Shown here: positions 1 to 10,773 of the stretch, one piece after another | Numbering within the stretch: position 1 is the stretch's first letter | Layout of the letters: each line of letters opens with the position of its first letter | DNA from: Paraphysoderma sedebokerense | Taxonomy: Eukaryota; Blastocladiomycota; Physodermatomycetes; Physodermatales; Physodermataceae | Assembly (NCBI GenBank): GCA_025602915.1 | Contig: JAHLJZ010000065.1 | Span: 62,001 to 126,000, forward strand | Length of the DNA stretch: 64,000 nucleotides | Direction of reading: 5' to 3' | The notes under the pieces: model-generated | Databases searched by the model: none | What the model saw: only the letters and a program-made list of their open reading frames with translations | What the model was told of the DNA's origin: nothing | Position numbers and translations under genes: made by a program

Positions 1-332
1 TTATGGATGGTACTTGCAAATCGGACGATTTGTTGGCTAGTAAGCGGCCCGACTGTACTAGTCCTATAGATACTCGTCCAGTTATGATATACTTAAAACC
101 GATCAATGTCGACAGATCAAGAATGTTAACTTACTATTGTTTTACAATTATTCGCCCCTATTTATACAATTGCAATTCCCGTATACAACCACTCGAACTC
201 TAATTGATAATCACCATCATTGACCGTTGATATTCATACTCTTCTCCGTGCATTTGCAATATTCATTCATCGCAAATCCTGAAAATCTCGGCCACTACCA
301 CTCATCACCTCATAATTACTCGCAATTAATAG
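1..332. other. 5' flank of the CPSF30 gene, no gene resolved
   Basis: This AT-rich stretch lies upstream of the first recognisable CPSF30 exon. The true start codon of that gene must lie here or left of the window, because the recognisable coding frame contains no ATG before its first zinc finger. A splice acceptor (ATTAATAG) ends at 332. Several short open frames are present, but none resembles a known protein. Confidence 0.4.
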
Positions 333-1245
333 CCGAAATATGTCGATTTTTCATGAAAGGTTATTGCTCGAAAGGTGCATCATGTCCAAATCGGCACACC
401 AGGCGTAACGACAAGTCTGTCGTCTGTAAACATTGGCTAAGAGGTCTGTGTAAGAAAGGAGATACTTGCGAATTTTTACATGAATACAATATGAAGAAAA
501 TGCCAGAATGTTGGTTTTACAGCAAATATGGAGAATGCAGTAACGCAGAATGTTTGTATCTGCATATTGATCCGGAAAGTAAAGTGAAAGAGTGCCCTTG
601 GTATGCTAAAGGATTTTGTAAACATGGTATGAATTCCATTTCGTCGGACTAAGTTATCGAGACATGCAGCGTTCTTTAGATATTTTTTTGGAGAGTTTGT
701 ATTAACTTAGAATATGTAGGACCCACATGCCGGCACAAGCATGTGAAGAAACCTATTTGTCCATTATATATGACAGGCTTTTGTCCCTTTGGACCGGAAT
801 GCACAAATGGACAGTAAGTTGACATTTTCTTCTCTGTTGCTAGTTTATAACCGGAATGTTAAACTAACACCTCGTTTTTTTTTTCAGTCCGAAATATGAT
901 TTGATACCTTTCGTGGTCGAAGGCGACGATGTGCGTAGAAGGACATTTTATTCTCTGCTGCTTTACCTAATGCTTTCCATTTTTGGACCATTAACACTGA
1001 TCGAATTTTCTCTTTTTCCGTTTAGAAACAACCAACATACGGATCCGGCCGATACGACCATATCACATGTTTTAAAGTTTGTAGCTTTTCTAGAATCATT
1101 CATGTCAATGCAAGTATAACTGATTCCTGATTACTGCTTTTTCTGTTTGCGACAGTGTGGCGAACGAGGCCACTTTGCAAACCGATGTCCGTATGCAGCA
1201 CAAAACCAAGGAAGGAGTATTGCGGTATTTGAGAGTGGAAGTTAA
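333..1245 (+). CDS. YTH1: CPSF30/Yth1 polyadenylation factor, 5' end unresolved
   Basis: Zinc-finger subunit of the cleavage and polyadenylation factor, which binds the AAUAAA signal region of pre-mRNA in the nucleus. Exons fit 333-626, 720-813, 888-927, 1026-1076 and 1156-1245. Five CCCH fingers are visible, among them CRFFMKGYCSKGASCPNRH, CKHWLRGLCKKGDTCEFLH and CWFYSKYGECSNAECLYLH. Joining exons 1 and 2 completes finger 4 (CPWYAKGFCKHGPTCRHKH), and exons 2 and 3 complete finger 5. Exons 4 and 5 join into a CCHC zinc knuckle, CFKCGERGHFANRC, as in animal CPSF4. Each splice preserves frame and family sequence. The N-terminal exon with the start codon is not identified. The gene converges on the RMD-like gene. 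Identity is nearly certain; the 5' end is open. Confidence 0.9.
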
Positions 1246-1658
1246 AGGAGAAATGTCGAACTCTGTTGTAACATTAAAATGGAAAATGTAGATGTATATG
1301 CTAGAATTGAAATATGATATCGATGAAATTGAAAGGATCATTCTGGTTGATACATTGTATGATATGCAACTCAGTGACCACTAATGAATGTGATTTGACA
1401 AACTTCTGCAATTCTTTTCTTCATTAGATAAACTAGAGATTTCAAAGGCAAATGAAATCTGTTTGCATAATAAGAGAAGAATGATACAGATTTCAAGAAT
1501 ATTTTTACATTCCGGCAAGGGCGCTATTTCAGAATTATTCTTTTTGTATAATACATGGAAAGTTACTATCGCACCATCTGGATTGAGAAATTGTTAAAAC
1601 CTTGGAATTATGACAGATATAACACATCAAGGCCACTTCATGGAATTAGCTTCAGGTC
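1246..1658. other. convergent intergenic region
   Basis: Holds the 3' ends of the CPSF30 gene (+) and the RMD-like gene (-), which converge here. It is AT-rich with no coding signal, repeat or RNA gene that I recognise. Confidence 0.5.
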
Positions 1659-3150
1659 TTATGTCTGGGTTTTTATGGCTTTCACAAAAATTTCCAGCAG
1701 CAACACCACCACATCCACGGCGATGAGTATAATAATGATCCAAGTTAAATAATCCATTTTACTACTGTTCATATGACTTGATAACATATCCAACAAATCT
1801 GAAATGACTTCAGTTCGAAGATTCACGGTTTTAACTCGTTGTGGAATCTCAAGATAACTGACGATAGCGTGGTAAAGTGGTTCAAGCGAAGGCTCCGCCC
1901 AGAAAAGTTCAGGGATGTCTGCGATGTTAATACAAAAGTCAGCATTCAGGTACTCACAACAGCCGTAAGGACGAGCAAATAGAATTTCGCATTTACCTAA
2001 AACGTTAGACACTAAGTTTACACTCATTCGGACTTTGAACAACTTTCCAATTAATTTTGTTATATCCCTTCTGCTCATTTTGACGTCCCCTCTTGCCGCC
2101 AGTAGTCGCGGCAGATGCTTGGTTTCATCCAAGGAGTCATCAATTTTCCCCTCATACAGCGTCAACTTCACAGATTGAGATAATGCGTGGCTTATGGTTA
2201 ACTTTACCATGTGGTTGCCTGTTTTAAGGGTGATCATATCATTATATATTCGAGGTTGATAGTTTGGGAGTGTGTCGTATTGAAACCAAAAGTTCTCTAT
2301 CTGTGTTTCAGACTCAGATATTGGTTGTTGCTCGAATGGCTTAATGGATCGTAGTATTTCAGCCTCTTGCAGAGATGTGAAGTTCCAAAAAACAGTGACT
2401 CCATATTCGAAGAAGAAAACTTCACCGTAAGAGGGTGGGATGTCAGCAGGAGCGTATCTCGGAATAGGCGGCATCGGATAGCTTGTTATCGGCGTTGAAA
2501 AGAGGGGACTGTTTTCATAAGTAGTATAAGGAGCGTAAATACATTCATCGTAATATTTGGCTTGAATTCGCTGTTCCGTGACAAGGTAGCTGCAACGAAT
2601 GTAAGTATCCATTCTCGCTAGGGATTGATTGGTAAAAACCGTACGTTGTAAGGGCCTTCATATTATAAGACTCGGCCGTAATGTAAGCCGTAACTCTCGG
2701 CATATCCACGTTCTCTCTATCGTCCCTCGACATTCGCTCGGCTACCGTCTGAATGTGACCTTCGGAATCTTCGGTGTCCCAACCTTCAGCTTCCCGATTT
2801 GCATCTAGTATAGGCGCACCCAAATGAAACGATGGTACAGAATCTTCCGGGAACAGCACTATTTTGGGTGTCGGATTAGGCACTTTTGAAAGCGTTGTCC
2901 GATGAGGAGCTCGGTTTGGAGGCTGTGAGGTGAACGGGACATCGAAGATGGCAGTTTCTTCGTATTCTGCGCGAAGTAAATGAGGTTGTATCGGCGATGA
3001 GAAGACTGGAGACTTTGGTTCGTTGGAAAGTATCAATGGTGAAGAAGAATGTCGTCGAGGAGGAGTGCGATTCGGGTTTGGAGCGGATGAGGACGAAGAC
3101 GACGAAATGGGAATAGCGACGTCGTTCAGCTGCTTTCTCTTCCTGCTCAT
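1659..3150 (-). CDS. RMD1/RMD8-like DUF155 membrane protein
   Basis: Member of the RMD1/RMD8/RMND1 (DUF155) family. Human RMND1 is mitochondrial and supports mitochondrial translation; the yeast members are membrane proteins of poorly known role. Three exons, 3150-2645, 2589-1997 and 1918-1659, give about 452 residues. The N-terminal third is Ser/Pro-rich and probably disordered. The domain follows, with RVTAYITAESYNMKALTTYL, GEVFFFEYGVTVFWNF, PRIYNDMITLKTGNHMVKL, AISHAL-type ISHALSQSVKLTLYEG, KLIGKLFKVRMSVNLVSNVL and ELFWAEPSLEPLYHAIVSYL. A single C-terminal membrane helix (WIIIILIAVDVVVLLLEIFV) ends the protein, as is usual. The start is the ATG at 3150, the first ahead of the basic SRKRKQ stretch; a longer frame upstream has no better start. 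The second intron (1919-1996) is 78 bases, in frame and without a stop, so retention would only insert 26 residues. The Ser-rich head fits fungal RMD8 better than RMND1. Confidence 0.87.
1919..1996 (-). other. 78-base in-frame, stop-free intron in the RMD-like gene
   Basis: Starts GTAAAT and ends GCAG. Splicing joins VSNVL to DIPELFWAEP, the conserved family sequence. Reading through keeps the frame and adds 26 residues, including Cys residues, with no family counterpart. Confidence 0.75.
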
Positions 3151-4053
3151 TTTAGCATTCAATTTTAATCTGCTGACTAGTATATCTTTCGTACTGTTTC
3201 TCTTTCTACAATGATACCGGCGTAATGTTTTCAAACCAAACCGTATATCAGTTGTGGATGCAAACTGGAGTGAAATCGCACGGCTTCTTACGACGAGGAA
3301 CGAATTTAAAAAGTGGTTCACCCATTCACTGCTCAAACGGTACTGGTTCACCACTCAACTTCCGTCGTTCGGACTGGAAATAATTCAAAACTTGTTGAAT
3401 TGACATAGGACATGAAATCCCACCCATATTTTCAGCATATATTAGAAATTGACCGGGGCCAAAGAATATTGCTATGCCATTTGCTCCATTGAATCTCCAC
3501 TACAATTTGAGAAAGACAGTCTGCTGTATAAGGAAGGACCCGCATCGCAAGAACAGGCCATCCTGTCATTACGTCCGCAAATTAATAATTAAATCAGGTG
3601 TCAGTCATTAAAATGCAGCTGCAACCTAACCATATTGGACTGCATGATATAAAGATCCAATTAATTATTTCTAGCTGCAACAATAATGAGGCGAGCATGT
3701 TAATTTTCAGGATGACAATTGAAACAGCAAGGCAATGAGATTGTTAATTTGATTCAAGCATCCTAAGCGGGCTAAATAAAAGTCTATTGCGGATTTCGCT
3801 TTGTCCAACGTCAGCTTGTATGACGGGATCAATTTGCTCCCGCGGAATCATTATTAGCTTATTACGATTTAGAACGCATTGCTTTGCCCGTGGCTTGGTT
3901 CTTATCCGTACTAAAATTTCTTCAAAAAGGACAGATGTCTTTTATAACTGTACATTTGTTCTTTTTACTCTTTCGAATTTCAGTAGGTTTATTCCAATTT
4001 CGACTATAATTCGCCTGCATTTTACAAAGTAACCAACCAATTATAACTCAATT
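3151..4053. other. intergenic region upstream of subtilisin 1
   Basis: Divergent promoter region between the RMD-like gene (-) and subtilisin 1 (+). I see no conserved reading frame, repeat or RNA gene. Short open frames here lack codon bias or family resemblance. Confidence 0.4.
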
Positions 4054-5760
4054 ATGCGCAACTCAAATATTTGGAAAGTTATTGCCACCTTATCCATTCA
4101 TTCCATTATATTTTCACTGTCCATTGCAGCAGTTATAAAACGCCATGCCGAAGATTCCGGGCCCATGTACATTGTCGGTTGGAGGAACAACATGTCGCGG
4201 GAAGAATACAAAGTTAAACTATCAGACGTCGAATCAAAAGTATTCGGTATCAGAGAGGTTACAGAGGACTTAAAACCTATAGAAGTTCATATTTCCGATG
4301 CGTATCACGCTATGTGCACTTACCTAACGCCGGAAGTGAAACAATCGTTAGAAGCAGATACAGACGTTCTATATGTCGAAGAACGAGTAGAAATGAAAGC
4401 GTTCGCAACTCAACTTTTTGATCAGAGTCTATACAACTTGGATGTTCTTGATGGTCAAGTGGATAATAAATTTTGGTTGCCGGATGACGGTTGTCAAAAT
4501 TCAGTTATCTATGTCGTAAGTTGTTAATATCGCCTCAAAATTCCGATCAGGTTACTGACAGCATCCAACACTCTAGGTTGATACCGGTGTTGCCACTGAG
4601 CACGCAGAGTTCAACGGCCGTGCTGTCGTCGGTGCTGTCTTTGCCCGAAATTCAGGACGGGGTGATGTTCAAGGGCACGGTTCTCATGTATCCTCCACCG
4701 CAGCAGGTGCAGCAGCAGGTCAGTTCTACAATCATCATCATTTTGAAAACGGGTTTCCACTAATATGAAATATATAGGTGTGGCTAAGAATGCAACCATT
4801 GTTGGTGTTAAAGTCTTGGGTGATAATGGTTCAGGAAGCAATGTGGGAGTTATTCAAGGAATCCAGTGGGCTGTAGATGATTGCAAGAAAAGACAAGCAA
4901 ACTGTGTGATCAATATGTCATTAGGTCCGTATTAATGTCGTTGTTAATTCAAGATAACTCCAGTATTGACAATTTGACCCGTTTTGTTATCGACTCGCAT
5001 GATTAGGCGGTCCCGCTTCACAAGCTGTTGGTAAGCTCACCTTTTATTTCTTGTAATTAAGGATAACGATATTTAACCAACTCTTGTTCAGATGATGCTG
5101 TTAAAGCCGCGACTAATGCTGGTGTAGTCGTTGTTGTTGCCGCTGGAAATGAACGCCGAAATGCATGTCAAGGCAAGTACAAAACATCCATGTCACTGAG
5201 CTATTCTTAATATTTCGATAGTATGTCTAACTCGTGCCTACCTTCAACAGGGTCTCCAAGTCGGGAACCGTCAGCCATAACAGTTGGAGCGACAGATCGA
5301 AACAATAACATTGCAAGATTCTCTAATTTTGGGACTTGTGTCGATGTTCTTGCTCCGTAAGTTATAAATTCAATCATATTTTTATATTAATTGATACAAT
5401 TTGACATTAATCTGTGACATCAACTTTCGTTAGTGGCGTCAGCATAGTTGCCGCTTCGAGTCGGGATCCCTCATCTCTCAAAACCGCCTCTGGAACATCC
5501 ATGGCAAGTCCTTTAGTTGCTGGTTTGTAATTCTCTGATCTTGGAAGTCAAACGAATGGACAATTAATAATTTAATTACAGGTGTCGCTGCGTGCCTTCT
5601 TTCCCAAGGTGCGAAAGCTTCTGAAGTGCATCAAATGATTATTAACGATGCAGCTCAGGGAGCAGTGAAAGGAAACCTGCAACAATCACCAAATCGATTA
5701 ATTGCGATGAAAGAAAACTCTATCAAATCCCTCGCAGAAAGATCCACAGGCCAGAAATAG
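4054..5760 (+). CDS. secreted proteinase K-like subtilisin 1 (S8A)
   Basis: Secreted serine endopeptidase with an inhibitor I9 propeptide. Eight exons (4054-4515, 4577-4718, 4778-4924, 5007-5030, 5092-5172, 5251-5356, 5434-5522, 5582-5760) encode about 409 residues. A signal peptide (about residues 1-26) is followed by the propeptide, opening [14 protein letters not shown]. The catalytic residues are Asp in VDTGV, His in GHGSHVSS and Ser in [12 protein letters not shown], with the oxyanion Asn in VVAAGNE. Exon 4 is only 24 bases. The intron at 5173-5250 has a GC donor (GCAAGT) and AG acceptor. Unlike subtilisins 2 to 4 it has no long C-terminal tail; it ends soon after the catalytic domain ([12 protein letters not shown]). 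It is the first of three same-strand paralogues. Probable role is extracellular protein digestion, inferred from the family. Confidence 0.93.
5173..5250 (+). other. GC-AG intron in subtilisin 1
   Basis: The donor reads AAG|GCAAGTAC and the acceptor TTCAACAG|GG. No GT donor at this place joins NACQ to [12 protein letters not shown], which all four paralogues conserve. GCAAGT is the usual context for rare GC donors. Confidence 0.8.
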
Positions 5761-6514
5761 ACCGGACAAGAGTTGAATGAAGCTCAGCTTACTGAACTTA
5801 CGCAAAGTCATATCAGCACAGAAAACAGTACCCAAGAAAGTCACCACTTGTCCCAGTCTATTAATTATATATAATTAGCGCAGCGCATCTAATATATAGG
5901 TTGTAAAATTATAAACTGATAAGCAATGTAAAAATACACGTGCAACAACTAGTAATGAAGGGAATCAATGCTGGCATCCATTCGAATGAACATTTGTTTG
6001 CTTCCGCAATGCAAATTGAATTCATGAACAGCGAAATTGGCACTTAATAATGCACTATGTAGATTCTCACTTATTTATCAATCTTAGTCTGACCTGGCTT
6101 TCATCAGCACTTTCATTAATAGTCAATTCTTACCCGAAGAAGACAATCGTCGTAATTCCGTCGAAAACGATTCCAAGGGGCTTCGACATGTTTAAACTTA
6201 CGCGAAAAATAACATAAGCGGCAGACTTGAGCCAACCACGCCACCCTTATTTTGGCAGTCCGGCGCTGGAGGTTGAAATGACATTGTTGTAGATTGTTTA
6301 ATCGTAAATAAACGGTTTGATTTATTATTCTCATCATACCCTGCGTCAGTATTTAAGCAAATACTTAAAGGATGAAAGCCACTAGGAAACAAACGTAAAG
6401 ATACAAACTAAAATAGCCATTCATTTGATATTATGATGCAAATGCGCCATAGCGGAAGATTCAAAACCTTAAGTGCGCTCTGTATGCTCTTGTTACATAG
6501 TTTTCCTTCCCGCA
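5761..6514. other. intergenic region; start of the duplicated unit at about 5857
   Basis: Holds the 3' flank of subtilisin 1 and the promoter of subtilisin 2. From about 5857 (TCTATTAATTATATATAATT) the sequence is recognisably related, with many substitutions and small gaps, to the region starting at about 10207 upstream of subtilisin 3. No gene is seen. Confidence 0.6.
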
Positions 6515-9500
6515 ATGAAACATCGGGTATCCAACGTTTCAACAGTCTTAGCCCTCGTCTTATTTCTTTGGGCATCAGTCACCGTTAGACACTCGAAGTC
6601 AGCAGTTATTCGTCGTCATGCGGATGACTCTGGGCCTATGTTCATTGTAGGCTGGAACCCAAAACTTTCAGCCGAAGATATTGAGGTGAGAACGCAACAG
6701 GTGACTTCCCAAGTCTTTGGTGTACGAGGGGTCACGGAGGAACTAAAACCTATCGATGTCAATATCGGCGACTTCAAAGCGATGTGTTCGTACTTGACAC
6801 CAGAGGCAAAAGAGGAATTAGAGAAAAATGAGGATGTGTTGTGGGTTCAAGAACGAACTGAAGTGAGAGCATACGAAACTCGCCAAGTTGATCAAAGTTT
6901 ATATAATTTAGATATACTCGACGGAGCAATGGATGGTCAGATAACATTACCGGACAACGCCGGCAGCGGAGTAGACGTTTATGTGGTACGAATCTATGCA
7001 TCTGATTATTTGTAGTCATCGGCTTCTGCTCACTCCCCGATTTAGATTGACTCTGGACTTTTTGCCGAACATTCGGATTTCGGCGGTAGGGCTAAAGCTG
7101 GCAAAAATTTTGCCGGCGGTAACGGAAGAGATGGTAATGGTCATGGAACACATGTTGCAGGGTAAATATACGATTTTATTATGAGTAATTACACCATAGT
7201 TTTGAATTTTAACTCTTCTTACGTGATAGGACAATTGGCGGATCCACTTTTGGAGTAGCCAAAGGAGCAAACCTCGTTGGCGTTCGAGTATTAGGAGATA
7301 ACGGCGGTGGCAGCAATGTCGCTGTCCTTCGGGGTATCCAATTCGCTGTCCAAAGCGCTAAATCATCAGGCCGTCCATGTGTAATTAATATGTCTCTCGG
7401 TATGGACTAATACGATATTTGTGACGAATCAATCACCAATTATTAATCGCTTCTTATTTTTTATCTAGGGAGCAAAGGTCAGGATAGAGCCCTTGGTATG
7501 CCTTTACTTAGCTTCACTGTTGTACAAGCTCACTTTACTCATGATATGACTTTATACAGAAAGCGCGGTTCGCGAAGCAACCAGTGCTGGCTGTGTAGTC
7601 GTTGCGGCGGCTGGTAACGACGGCACAGATGCCTGTAATGCAAGTATATTCCTCCCTTGTCTATCGTACAAGACATCATTATATTTTAACACTCAATGTT
7701 CACTTTCAACAGGGCACTCCGGGACGAGAACCGTAAGCACATTTATCTTATAAACGGAAAAATATCCAAACTAACATCATTGTTGTCATGCAGTTCCGCT
7801 ATCACGGTTGCTGCGTCCGACGCAAAGAACAACATAGCCCGCTTCAGCAACGTTGGTAAATGTGTGGACGTCGTGGCTCCGTAAGTTATTCCGATATTGT
7901 TGGCTTTTATGTGGCTGGAAATCTGACAATCTTTTAATCGACTATAGAGGTGTCAGAATCGTGTCTGCTTCTAATCAGAATCCGCAAGGCAAAAAAGTGT
8001 TAGACGGAACCTCAATGGCTGCCCCATTAGTCGCAGGTGTAGCGGCTGTTATGCTCAGTCAGGGTATTCAACCCTCGGAAATTGCTAATGCTATTACTGG
8101 ACAAGCCGCCGCTAATGCGGTTAAAGGGAATCTTCGGGGAACTCCTAATGTTTTGGTGTCATTGGCTGGGCTAAAGGGTGGTTCGGGTAATGGCACCCAA
8201 CCTTCTCCAGCTCCCGAAGGGGGCGACGGAAACGCAACCCCTCCTGCTGAGGGTCAGAATCCGCCAGGGAACGGAACTGAAAACGAACCTGGAAATGAGG
8301 GTATTACGCAACCAGGCAATGGCAATGACGGTACCACTCAACCTGGAAATGGAAACACTACGCAACCTGGAAATGGAGGTATTACCCAACCTGGAAATGG
8401 AAATACCACTCCTCCAAGAAACGGCGGTATTACTCAACCTGGCAATGGAGTCACTACTCCACCACAAAATGGTACTACTCAACCTGGTAATGGGGGCACA
8501 ACCCCACCAAGAAACGGCATAATTAACCCACCAAGAAATCGTACTGGTCAACCTGGCAATGGAGTCACTACTCCACCAAGAAATCTTACTGGCCAACCTA
8601 GCAATGGAGCCACTGATCCACCAAGAAATCATACTGGCCAACCTAGCAATGGAGTCACTGATCCACCAAGAAATCGTACTGATCAACCTGGCAATGGAGT
8701 CACTGATCCACCAAGAAATCGTACTGGTCAACCTGGCAATGGGGTCGCTACTCCACCAAGAAACGGTGCAACTCAACCTGGCACTACTCCACCAAGAAAT
8801 GGAGGAGCTAATCCGCCGAGAAATGGAGGCAACACTCCGCCAAGAAACGAAGGTTCCATTCAACCTGGAAATGGAACTCCAAATCGACCTGGCAATGGAA
8901 CTCTAAATCGACCTGGCAATGGAGGTGCATCTCCGCCAAGAAATGATGCCAATAATCCACCAAGAAACGGAGGTGCTGCCCCACCAGGCAACGGAGGTGC
9001 TACTCCACCAAGAAACGGAGGTAATACTCCACCAAGAAACGGAGGTGTTACTCCACCTGGTAACGGAGGTAATACGCCACCCAGGAATGTCGGTAATACT
9101 CCACCAAGAAGCGGTGCGACTCAACCTGGAAACGGAGGTGTTACTCCACCTGGTAACGGAGGTAATACGCCACCCAGGAATGTCGGTAATACTCCACCAA
9201 GAAGCGGTGCGACTCAACCTGGAAACGGAGGTGTTACTCCACCTGGTAACGGAGGTAATACGCCACCCAGGAATGTCGGTAATACTCCACCAAGAAGCGG
9301 TGCGACTCAACCTGGCACTACTCCACCAAGAAACGGAGGTAATACTCCTCCTGGTAACGGAGGTGCTACTCCACCAAGGAATGGAGGTAATACTCCACCA
9401 AGAAACGGTGCAACTCAACCTGGCACTACTCCACCAAGAAACGGAGGTGCTACTCCACCAAGAAACGGAGGTGCCACTCAACCAGGTAACCAAGGTCAAA

Positions 9501-9559
9501 ATCGGCCCCCCGCAAATTCTCCGGCCAGAGCTGCTCCCAAAAATCAATCTGCCCAGTAA
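6515..9559 (+). CDS. secreted subtilisin 2 with long P/G/N/T-rich repeat tail
   Basis: S8A subtilisin of about 860 residues. Exons fit 6515-6985, 7046-7161, 7230-7399, 7469-7495, 7560-7639, 7713-7732, 7794-7880 and 7948-9559; two are tiny (27 and 20 bases). Signal peptide VLALVLFLWASVTV, I9 propeptide (RHADDSGPMFIVGW), then catalytic Asp (IDSGL), His (GHGTHVAG), Asn (VAAAGNDG) and Ser (DGTSMAAPLVAG). After the catalytic domain come about 460 residues of repeats such as TPPRNGG and TQPGNGG, with a 31-residue unit repeated three times in tandem. The tail has many N-x-T/S sequons and almost no hydrophobic residues, so it could be a glycosylated spacer or a cell-wall anchor; that is inference. 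The intron after DACN has a GC donor. Compared with subtilisin 3, the gene stops at a TAA where the partner has CAA, and so lacks the terminal TRIIL-type motif. Confidence 0.92.
7640..7712 (+). other. GC-AG intron in subtilisin 2
   Basis: AAT|GCAAGTAT at the donor and TTTCAACAG|GGC at the acceptor join DACN to GTPGREP. It is at the same site as the GC intron of subtilisin 1, shifted by one base in phase. Confidence 0.75.
8180..9540 (+). repeat. degenerate P/G/N/T coding minisatellite in subtilisin 2
   Basis: Imperfect repeats of roughly 24 to 39 bases built from ACTCCACCAAGAAACGGAGGT and ACTCAACCTGGAAACGGA themes. Unit order and number differ from the shorter tail of subtilisin 3, as expected for replication slippage or unequal exchange. 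All six frames stay largely open across it, so long reading frames in other frames and on the other strand are by-products. Confidence 0.9.
9043..9318 (+). repeat. 93-base unit repeated three times in the subtilisin 2 tail
   Basis: The block GGTAATACGCCACCCAGGAA begins at 9068, 9161 and 9254, an exact 93-base spacing, with surrounding sequence identical between copies. Each unit encodes 31 residues, so frame is kept. Their identity points to very recent expansion. Confidence 0.9.
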
Positions 9560-10773
9560 GAGAATGTAATGAGAAATTTTTTAGTGCGTGCAGTTGGATT
9601 GGTACGTAAATATAAATGTAAATATATTCACATGAGGCAATGGCTTATGAACAGCTGCCACTTCCCAAATGTATATTAAATATAAGATGTACATATGACA
9701 ACATATATTCATGCTGAAATAACTGTGAGGAGTTTTTTTAAATTATAATTTAAAGATCCCTACTTCAACTGACGCTTGTAGCAAAATTAATTCGTTAACT
9801 AAGCTGCGTAATACACCTTCGTAAGAGCTTCAAATATAGCGGATCACCCCATAAAGAGAATAGAGCAGTAGTAAAGAAAGCTCCTATTATCCAGTCCGAT
9901 ATGTTGCCTACACCCCCAATTAATGCAGCTATGGCGCGCATTTTCTTGTAGTCTTTTTGGGAGATCCTTTGCAGGAGATAAAGCGAATTTCAGAATTCAA
10001 TCCTACCCTCGCTGACCCGCACGACGAAAAAACGACAGTAAATAACAGACGATGCCGAAGAGGAGTTACATCAAGTACATTTTTTACTTGAATAAAATTT
10101 ACGCCCTTCATTCAGTTTAAAGATAGATACAACGTATATACTGAACTTGTTCAAGTCATCTTGCAATGGAGAATAACCCAATTAAAAAGACACGTCTCCG
10201 TGGTTATCTATTAATTATATATAATTAGCGCGGCGCATCTAGTATATAGCTTGTGATTATATAAACTGACAATCAATGTAAAAATACACATTTAATTACT
10301 TTTAATGAAGGGAATTAGTGTTGTTATCAAATCGAATTAACACTAATGTGCTTCCGCGATGCTAAATGAATTGACGAGCCAGTGGTGCCCGGTCCCAATA
10401 ATGTATTATGCGGTTTCTCACTTACATATCAATAATGGTCCGATCAACAATATTTTCAGTGCTCTCATTAATAGTCATTTTTTACCCGAAGCGGACAATG
10501 GTCGTTATTCCGCCGAAACTATTCCAAAGAGGCTTGGACAAGTTTAAACTTACGCGAGAAATAGCTTAAAAGGCAGACTTGAGCCACCCATGCTACCACT
10601 TCAATTGTTATCTCGGCCGCTGGAGGCTGAAATGACATTGTTATAGATTGTGTAATGGCGCATAAAAGCAATGATTTTTCATCTCATCATACCTTAAACC
10701 CGAATATAAGCATTTGCTTAAAAGATGAAAGCCACCAAAAAACAAACGTAAAAATAGTCATTTATTTGATATT
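9560..10773. other. intergenic region between subtilisins 2 and 3
   Basis: Contains the 3' flank of subtilisin 2 and, from about 10207, the second copy of the duplicated upstream region. No protein-coding or RNA gene is recognised. Confidence 0.5.

Larger units (their letters stand above)
5857..10206 (+). repeat. tandem duplication, first unit (contains subtilisin 2)
   Basis: Direct repeat with a period of about 4,350 bases, paired with 10207 to about 13850. Both units begin with the same AT-rich 20-mer and an AGCGC(A/G)GCGCATCTA block, contain a subtilisin gene, and end in related 3' flanks (for example GTAAGAGCTTCAAATA and CATCAAGTA motifs). The flanks differ at many sites, whereas 6563-8276 and 10903-12616 are identical as far as I can compare by eye. 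Confidence 0.8.

Noticed and set aside
8171-9569. Long open frames on the minus strand and in a second + frame across the subtilisin 2 tail (also 12518-13291 in subtilisin 3)
   Set aside because: They arise because the coding repeat lacks stops in nearly all frames. They have low-complexity composition, no usable start context and no family.
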